Below are positions 57,790 to 64,000 of a stretch of DNA of 64,000 nucleotides, piece after piece. The stretch lies in contig NZ_VSSB01000002.1 in assembly GCF_008122505.1 (NCBI RefSeq), positions 372,001 through 436,000 on the forward strand, given 5' to 3'. The DNA comes from Agromyces mariniharenae (lineage in GTDB: Bacteria > Actinomycetota > Actinomycetes > Actinomycetales > Microbacteriaceae). A program made the position numbers and the translations under genes. Position 1 is the first letter of the stretch. The number at the start of each line of letters is the position of its first letter. Below the pieces are notes generated by a model. It saw nothing but the letters and a program-made list of their open reading frames with translations. It made no database searches and was not told the origin of the DNA.

Positions 57790-59595
57790 ATGACCACGGA
57801 ATCGACCCCCGTGCCTTCGCCCGCCCCCGTGCCGCCCGGCGCGCCAGTGGAGATCACCGGCGCCGAGGCGGTCGTCCGCTCGCTCGAGATGCTCGGCATC
57901 ACCGACGTCTTCGGGCTGCCGGGCGGTGCGATCCTCCCCGTCTACGACCCGCTGCTCGACAGCCGCAAGCTCCGCCACATCCTCGTCCGGCACGAGCAGG
58001 GCGCCGGCCACGCGGCCGAGGGCTACGCCTCGTCGTCGGGCAGGATCGGCGTCGCGATCGCGACGTCGGGCCCCGGCGCGACGAACCTCGTCACCGCCAT
58101 CGCCGACGCGCACATGGACTCCGTGCCGCTGCTCGCGATCACCGGCCAGGTGTTCTCGAACCTCATGGGCACGGATGCCTTCCAGGAGGCCGACATCGTC
58201 GGCATCACGATGCCCGTCACCAAGCACTCCTTCCTCGTGAAGCGCGCCGAGGACATCCCCGCGACCATCGCGGCGGCGTACCACATCGCGACGACCGGAC
58301 GCCCCGGTCCCGTGCTCGTCGACATCACGAAGGACGCGCAGCAGCAGCTCGCGCCCTTCCGCTGGCCGCCGAAGGTCGAGCTGCCCGGCTACCGCCCGAT
58401 CACCAAGGCGCACGGCAAGCAGGTCGCCGCGGCGGCGCAGCTCCTCGCCGAGTCGAAGCGCCCCGTGCTCTACGTGGGCGGCGGCGTCATCCGCTCGGAG
58501 GCGTCGGCCGAGCTACTCGAGCTCGCCGAGACCACCAAGGCACCCGTCGTGACGACGCTCATGGCGCGCGGCGCGTTCCCCGACTCGCACGACCAGCACC
58601 TCGGCATGCCCGGCATGCACGGCACCGTTCCGGCCGTGCTCGCCCTGCAGGAGGCCGACCTGCTCGTCGCGCTCGGTGCTCGCTTCGACGATCGGGTGAC
58701 CGGCAAGGCGGCGCTCTTCGCCCCCAACGCCAAGATCGTGCACGTCGACATCGACCCCGCCGAGATCTCGAAGATCCGCACGGCCGACGTGCCGATCGTG
58801 GGCGACCTCAAGGAGGTCCTCGTCGACCTCACCGCCGCCTACCGCGACGCCACCGCGGCGAGCGAGCCCGACCTCGACGAGTGGTGGGCCACGCTCAACG
58901 GGCTCCGCTCGGAGTTCCCGCTCGGCTACGTCCCGACCTCCGACGGCCTGCTCTCGCCGCAGTTCGTGATCCAGCGCATCGGCGAGCTCACCGGCCCCGA
59001 GGGCGTCTACGCCGCCGGCGTGGGCCAGCATCAGATGTGGGCGGCGCAGTTCATCAAGTACGAGCGTCCGAACTCGTGGCTGAACTCGGGCGGCGCCGGC
59101 ACCATGGGCTACGCGGTCCCCGCTGCCATGGGCGCCAAGGTCGCCCAGCCCGACCGGGTCGTGTGGGCGATCGACGGCGACGGCTGCTTCCAGATGACGA
59201 ACCAGGAGCTCGCGACCTGCACCCTGAACGACATCCCGATCAAGGTCGCGGTCATCAACAACTCCTCGCTCGGCATGGTGCGCCAGTGGCAGACGCTGTT
59301 CTACGACGGCCGCTACTCGAACACCGACCTGAACACGGGCCACGACACCGTGCGCGTGCCCGACTTCGTGACGCTCGCCGAGGCCTACGGCGCGCTCGGC
59401 ATCCGGGTCACGAAGGAGGAGGAGGTGGACGCGGCCATCAAGCTCGCGCTCGAGACGAACGACCGCCCCGTCGTCATCGACTTCGTCGTCTCGGCCGACG
59501 CCATGGTGTGGCCGATGGTGCCGCAGGGCGTGTCGAACAGCTACGTGCAGTACGCCCGCGACCACTCGCCGGCGTTCAGCGAGGAGGAGGACTGA
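57790..59595 (+). CDS. ilvB: Acetolactate synthase large subunit
   Basis: A 601-residue TPP enzyme condensing two pyruvates, or pyruvate with 2-oxobutyrate. The catalytic Glu lies in [14 protein letters not shown], the FAD/herbicide region around [13 protein letters not shown], and the TPP-Mg motif is [15 protein letters not shown]...NN near residues 460-488. C-terminal [20 protein letters not shown] is characteristic of the actinobacterial enzyme. AACAGGAATCGA precedes the ATG. It is followed two bases later by the regulatory subunit gene. Only 47 bases separate it from ilvD, so there is no room for a long attenuator. Confidence 0.97.
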   Translation: MTTESTPVPSPAPVPPGAPVEITGAEAVVRSLEMLGITDVFGLPGGAILPVYDPLLDSRKLRHILVRHEQGAGHAAEGYASSSGRIGVAIATSGPGATNLVTAIADAHMDSVPLLAITGQVFSNLMGTDAFQEADIVGITMPVTKHSFLVKRAEDIPATIAAAYHIATTGRPGPVLVDITKDAQQQLAPFRWPPKVELPGYRPITKAHGKQVAAAAQLLAESKRPVLYVGGGVIRSEASAELLELAETTKAPVVTTLMARGAFPDSHDQHLGMPGMHGTVPAVLALQEADLLVALGARFDDRVTGKAALFAPNAKIVHVDIDPAEISKIRTADVPIVGDLKEVLVDLTAAYRDATAASEPDLDEWWATLNGLRSEFPLGYVPTSDGLLSPQFVIQRIGELTGPEGVYAAGVGQHQMWAAQFIKYERPNSWLNSGGAGTMGYAVPAAMGAKVAQPDRVVWAIDGDGCFQMTNQELATCTLNDIPIKVAVINNSSLGMVRQWQTLFYDGRYSNTDLNTGHDTVRVPDFVTLAEAYGALGIRVTKEEEVDAAIKLALETNDRPVVIDFVVSADAMVWPMVPQGVSNSYVQYARDHSPAFSEEED

Positions 59596-59597
59596 TC

Positions 59598-61476
<1,879 letters not shown>

Positions 61477-61497
61477 GGCTCGACTGAGTTCACCCGC

Positions 61498-61529
61498 ACG
61501 GCGGGGTCGGCTTCGGCCGGCCCCGCCGT
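61498..61529 (+). terminator. Terminator of the ilv operon
   Basis: ACGGCGGGGTCGGC (61498-61511) pairs with GCCGGCCCCGCCGT (61516-61529) around TTCG with one T-G wobble: a 14-bp stem after the repeat array. The stretch from 61477 to 61617 otherwise holds only spacer and the leader of the next gene. Confidence 0.85.
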
Positions 61530-61617
61530 CGGTGTCGAGGGACCCTCACCTCATGCGCGAATGAGCAGGCCCGACCCCCTTGTCAGGGGGGTTCGCGGCG
61601 TGATCGCATGTGGTCCC

Positions 61618-63477
61618 ATGACCCGAACTCCACACACCCACCCTGAACCCACTCCACGCTGGTGTTCCTGCGCCGCACCCGACGACGAGGTCGAGACGAC
61701 GACGTCCGGCCTCTCCCGGCGCAACCTGCTGGTCGGCGCCTCCGCGGCCGGCGTCCTGGCGGCCGCCGGCTGGCCGGGAGCCGCCCAGGCCGCGCCCGGC
61801 GATGACTCCGTGACCATCACGATCATGGGCACGTCCGACCTGCACGCCAACGCCGTGAACTGGGACTACTACAAGGACGCCGCCTACAGCGACAGCGCCG
61901 GCAACGCCATCGGCCTCGCTCGCGTGTCGAGCGTCGTGAACCACGTCCGTGCCGAGCGCGGGCGGGAGCACACGCTGCTCTTCGACGCCGGCGACACCAT
62001 CCAGGGATCGCCGCTGGGGTTCTACTACGCGCTGGTCGACCCGGTGACCGAATCGGGTGCCGTGCACCCGATCGCGGCGCAGATGAACGCGATCGGCTAC
62101 GACGCCGTCGCGCTCGGCAACCACGAGTTCAACTACGGCCTCGACTTCCTCGACTACTGGATCGACCAGATGGACGCCGACGTGCTCGCCGCGAACGCCG
62201 TGCACGCCGGCACGAAGGTGCCCGCCTACACCCCGTACGTGATCAAGACGATGAAGGTGCCGGGTCGCCCGCCGATCCGCGTCGGCGTGCTCGGCCTCAC
62301 CAACCCAGGCGTCGTGATCTGGGACAAGGCCAACGTCAGCGGAAGGATCGAGGTGCAGGACCTCGTCGAGACCGCAGCGCGTTGGGTGCCCGTCATGCGC
62401 CGCGCCGGCGCCCACGTCGTGGTCGTGAGCGCCCACTCGGGCGACAACGGCCGCTCGTCGTACACCGGCGACCTCCCGGTCGAGAACGCGGCCGCGCTCG
62501 TGGCCGAGCAGGTGCCCGGCATCGACGCGATCCTGTTCGGCCACGCGCACGTCGACGTGCCGCAGCGGATCGTGAAGAACCTCGCGACCGGCCGCGACGT
62601 GGTGCTCAGCGAGCCGAAGAACTGGGGCCAGCGCCTCAGCGTCTTCGACCTGACCGTCGAGTACGCGAAGGGCAAGTGGTCGGTCACGTCGGGTTCGTCG
62701 ACCACGGTGAACACGAACGCCGTCGTCGACGATCCGGCTCTCGTCGCCGTGGTGCGCGCCCAGCACGACGCCGTGGTGAGCTACGTCAACACGCCCGTGG
62801 CGGTGTCGACCGAGGCGATGTCGGCGGCGGAGGCGTGCTGGAAGGACACGGCGATCCTCGACTACGTCAATGCCGTGCAGACGGCGACCGTCGCGGCCGC
62901 CGTGGCGGGCACGCCCGAGGCGGCGCTTCCGATCGTGTCGATCGCGGCGCCCTTCAACCGTGCGGCGACCTTCCCGGCCGGACAGGTGACCATCAAGGAC
63001 GTCGCGGGGTTGTACATCTACGACAACACCCTCCTCGCCTCGATCCTCACCGGCGCCGAGATCAAGGACTACCTCGAGTACTCGGCGAAGTACTTCGCCG
63101 TGGTGGCGCCCGATGCCCCGGTCGCACCGGCGACGTGGACGAATGCGGGGAACACGCCCGATTACAACTACGACCAGTTCTCGGGCGTCGAGTACGGCGT
63201 GGACATCTCGCAGCCGGTCGGCTCGCGCATCGTCGGCCTCTCGTTCGAGGGCGCTCCGGTCGCGGCCGACCAGCAGTTCCTCGTCGCCGTCAACAATTAC
63301 CGGCAGTCGGGCGGCGGCGGGTTCCCGCACATCCAGGGTGCGCCGGTCGTCTACAACGCCCAGGTCGCGATCCGCGAGGCCATCGTCTCGTACGCGTCGG
63401 CGGCGGGCGCGATCGATCCGGCGGACTTCCACGTCGAGAACTGGCAGCTCGTGCGGAACGGAACACCCGTGTTCTGA
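61618..63477 (+). CDS. Tat-exported 5'-nucleotidase / UDP-sugar hydrolase family protein
   Basis: A 619-residue metallophosphoesterase. After a polar N-region a twin-arginine signal (LSRRNLLVGASAAGVLAAAG) ends near AQA-APG. The metallophosphatase domain shows MGTSDLHANAVNWDYY, LFDAGDTIQGSPLGFYY, ALGNHEFNYG, VVVVSAHSGDN and ILFGHAHVDVP, the complete two-metal site. The C-terminal 5_nucleotid_C domain has GVEYGVDISQPVG and NNYRQSGGGGFPHI. It would release phosphate and nucleosides outside the cell. Start is uncertain: the ATG at 61561 is also in frame but would place a CCCCC-GGGGG inverted repeat in the signal region. No nucleoside transporter lies nearby. Confidence 0.92.
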   Translation: MTRTPHTHPEPTPRWCSCAAPDDEVETTTSGLSRRNLLVGASAAGVLAAAGWPGAAQAAPGDDSVTITIMGTSDLHANAVNWDYYKDAAYSDSAGNAIGLARVSSVVNHVRAERGREHTLLFDAGDTIQGSPLGFYYALVDPVTESGAVHPIAAQMNAIGYDAVALGNHEFNYGLDFLDYWIDQMDADVLAANAVHAGTKVPAYTPYVIKTMKVPGRPPIRVGVLGLTNPGVVIWDKANVSGRIEVQDLVETAARWVPVMRRAGAHVVVVSAHSGDNGRSSYTGDLPVENAAALVAEQVPGIDAILFGHAHVDVPQRIVKNLATGRDVVLSEPKNWGQRLSVFDLTVEYAKGKWSVTSGSSTTVNTNAVVDDPALVAVVRAQHDAVVSYVNTPVAVSTEAMSAAEACWKDTAILDYVNAVQTATVAAAVAGTPEAALPIVSIAAPFNRAATFPAGQVTIKDVAGLYIYDNTLLASILTGAEIKDYLEYSAKYFAVVAPDAPVAPATWTNAGNTPDYNYDQFSGVEYGVDISQPVGSRIVGLSFEGAPVAADQQFLVAVNNYRQSGGGGFPHIQGAPVVYNAQVAIREAIVSYASAAGAIDPADFHVENWQLVRNGTPVF

Positions 63478-63497
63478 CCCTTCCGACGGGGACCGCC

Positions 63498-63531
63498 GAC
63501 GGCGGGGTCGGCTTCGGCCGGCTCCGCCGTC
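63498..63531 (+). terminator. Terminator after the 5'-nucleotidase
   Basis: GACGGCGGGGTCGGC (63498-63512) pairs with GCCGGCTCCGCCGTC (63517-63531) around TTCG with two wobble pairs. It is nearly the same sequence as the terminator after ilvC (61498-61529), so the two hairpins are related copies. Confidence 0.85.
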
Positions 63532-63532
63532 C

Positions 63533-63590
63533 GCATACCGTCGAATGGGTGCATACCTCGCGCATACCTCCCGGGAGACGGCCGCATACC
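63533..63590 (+). repeat. Four GCATACC direct repeats in the promoter of the secreted repeat protein
   Basis: GCATACC occurs at 63533, 63551, 63562 and 63584, with start-to-start distances of 18, 11 and 22 bases. The last three are one and two helical turns apart, so they face the same side of the DNA. They end 21 bases before the ATG at 63612. Multiple phased direct repeats are typical binding arrays of response regulators or BldC-like proteins. Confidence 0.75.
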
Positions 63591-63611
63591 GCGGCATCCG
63601 ATGGTGGAGGC

Positions 63612-64000
63612 ATGAACACCACCACCGCATTCACCCGCCTCACCGCCGCCGCGGCCGCCGCCGCTCTCGCGGTGACCGTCGTCGGATCCGCCAGCGCCGC
63701 GAGCGCCGCCGAGGCCGACTCCCGCGCCGGCCAGATCGTCCGGCCCATCACCACGCCCGCCATGCATCGCGAGCTCGTGCGCGAGTCTGCGCTCCGCTAC
63801 GTGAACGAGCTCGAGGTCCGTGCGCACATGGCGCAGGGGACCGCCACGAAGACGGTTGCAATGCACAGCGAGCTCGTGCGCGAGTCCGCGCTCCGCTACG
63901 TGAACGAGCTCGAGGTCCGTGCCCACATGGCGGAGGACGAGGTCGTCGAGACGACCGCCGCTGCGCCCGTCCACGACGACCTGAGCCCCCTCGACGGTCG
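63612..64000 (+). CDS. Secreted small protein with internal 33-residue repeats (truncated by window end)
   Basis: The open frame from the ATG at 63612, with GGTGGAGG just upstream, runs past the window edge. Residues 1-32 are a Sec signal peptide (Thr/Ala/Val-rich core, ending ASAASA-AEA). The mature part has two copies of a 33-residue unit starting at 63762 and 63861. The core ELVRESALRYVNELEVRAHM is identical at protein level and differs at only two bases over the corresponding DNA. Each unit is amphipathic and helical, rich in Glu, Arg and Leu. The family is not recognised. Low divergence between copies indicates a recent duplication. Further repeats may lie beyond the window. Confidence 0.75.
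   Translation, partial: MNTTTAFTRLTAAAAAAALAVTVVGSASAASAAEADSRAGQIVRPITTPAMHRELVRESALRYVNELEVRAHMAQGTATKTVAMHSELVRESALRYVNELEVRAHMAEDEVVETTAAAPVHDDLSPLDG

Noticed and set aside
61561..61617. N-terminal extension of the 5'-nucleotidase from the ATG at 61561
   Set aside because: It would lengthen the region before the twin-arginine motif without adding signal-like features and spans a CCCCC/GGGGG inverted repeat; it remains possible but less likely.

Overview
The window is a very high-GC actinobacterial chromosome segment, most likely from the family Microbacteriaceae (Agromyces-like). I infer this from GC-saturated third codon positions, constant in-frame use of the GGATGCC/GGCATCC heptamer, an RF2 gene without a programmed frameshift, an FtsE with a long Ala/Pro/Lys tail, a tmRNA tag ending in DFALAA, and many genes whose -10 hexamer sits only 6-9 bases before the start codon (leaderless style). 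No database could be searched, so the genus is a guess. There is no plasmid, prophage, transposase or CRISPR signature. Most of the window is ordinary chromosome with several accessory clusters.

Layout. 0-8.2 kb is a housekeeping block: end of a coiled-coil gene, an MFS transporter, an orphan Hcp-like protein, prfB, a glutamine amidotransferase, ftsE-ftsX, smpB and a Tyr/Ser phosphatase. 8.2-13.1 kb holds a SIMPL protein, a GT4 glycosyltransferase paired with a GH92 mannosidase-like gene, and tmRNA (ssrA), which these genes separate from smpB. 13.2-16.2 kb has a LysR regulator facing a frameshifted EamA exporter, then an aldo/keto reductase. 16.3-29.0 kb is a carbohydrate locus: tatA, a Tat-exported TIM-barrel isomerase-like protein, a secreted PQQ-type dehydrogenase with PKD and CBM6 domains, a ribose-type ABC importer, a Gfo/Idh/MocA oxidoreductase, a cytosolic TIM-barrel isomerase and a ROK repressor.

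29.1-38.2 kb is the most striking region: nine tightly coupled minus-strand genes forming an ebo-type cluster. In transcription order they are a polyprenyl diphosphate synthase, inositol-3-phosphate synthase, UbiA prenyltransferase EboC, a TIM-barrel protein, EboA, TatD-like EboB, EboE, phosphodiesterase-like EboF and IPP isomerase. The canonical sugar-phosphate cyclase EboD is not seen; an inositol phosphate synthase takes its place. Together they look like a route to, or a handling system for, a prenylated cyclitol-type metabolite. Transcription appears to start from a TTGACA-N17-TAGTCT promoter beside overlapping palindromes.

38.4-47.6 kb holds an F420-type oxidoreductase and hisN, tRNA-Lys(CUU), a stand-alone 5'-3' exonuclease, a DUF457 protein, and a biotin-uptake operon bioY-yhfT-yhfS-bioM-bioN that interleaves ECF transporter genes with an acyl-CoA ligase and a thiolase. 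47.6-53.3 kb is a TetR-controlled MMPL plus YhgE/Pip export module. The MMPL protein carries a fused, degenerate ABC-ATPase-like C-terminus. A truncated isomerase remnant lies at its downstream edge.

53.8-61.5 kb encodes a fused trehalose-6-phosphate synthase/phosphatase, then ilvD, ilvB, ilvN and ilvC of branched-chain amino-acid synthesis. The 3' end of ilvC, including its stop codon, is amplified as three identical 86-bp tandem repeats. 61.6-64.0 kb holds a Tat-exported 5'-nucleotidase and the start of a small secreted repeat protein behind four GCATACC direct repeats.
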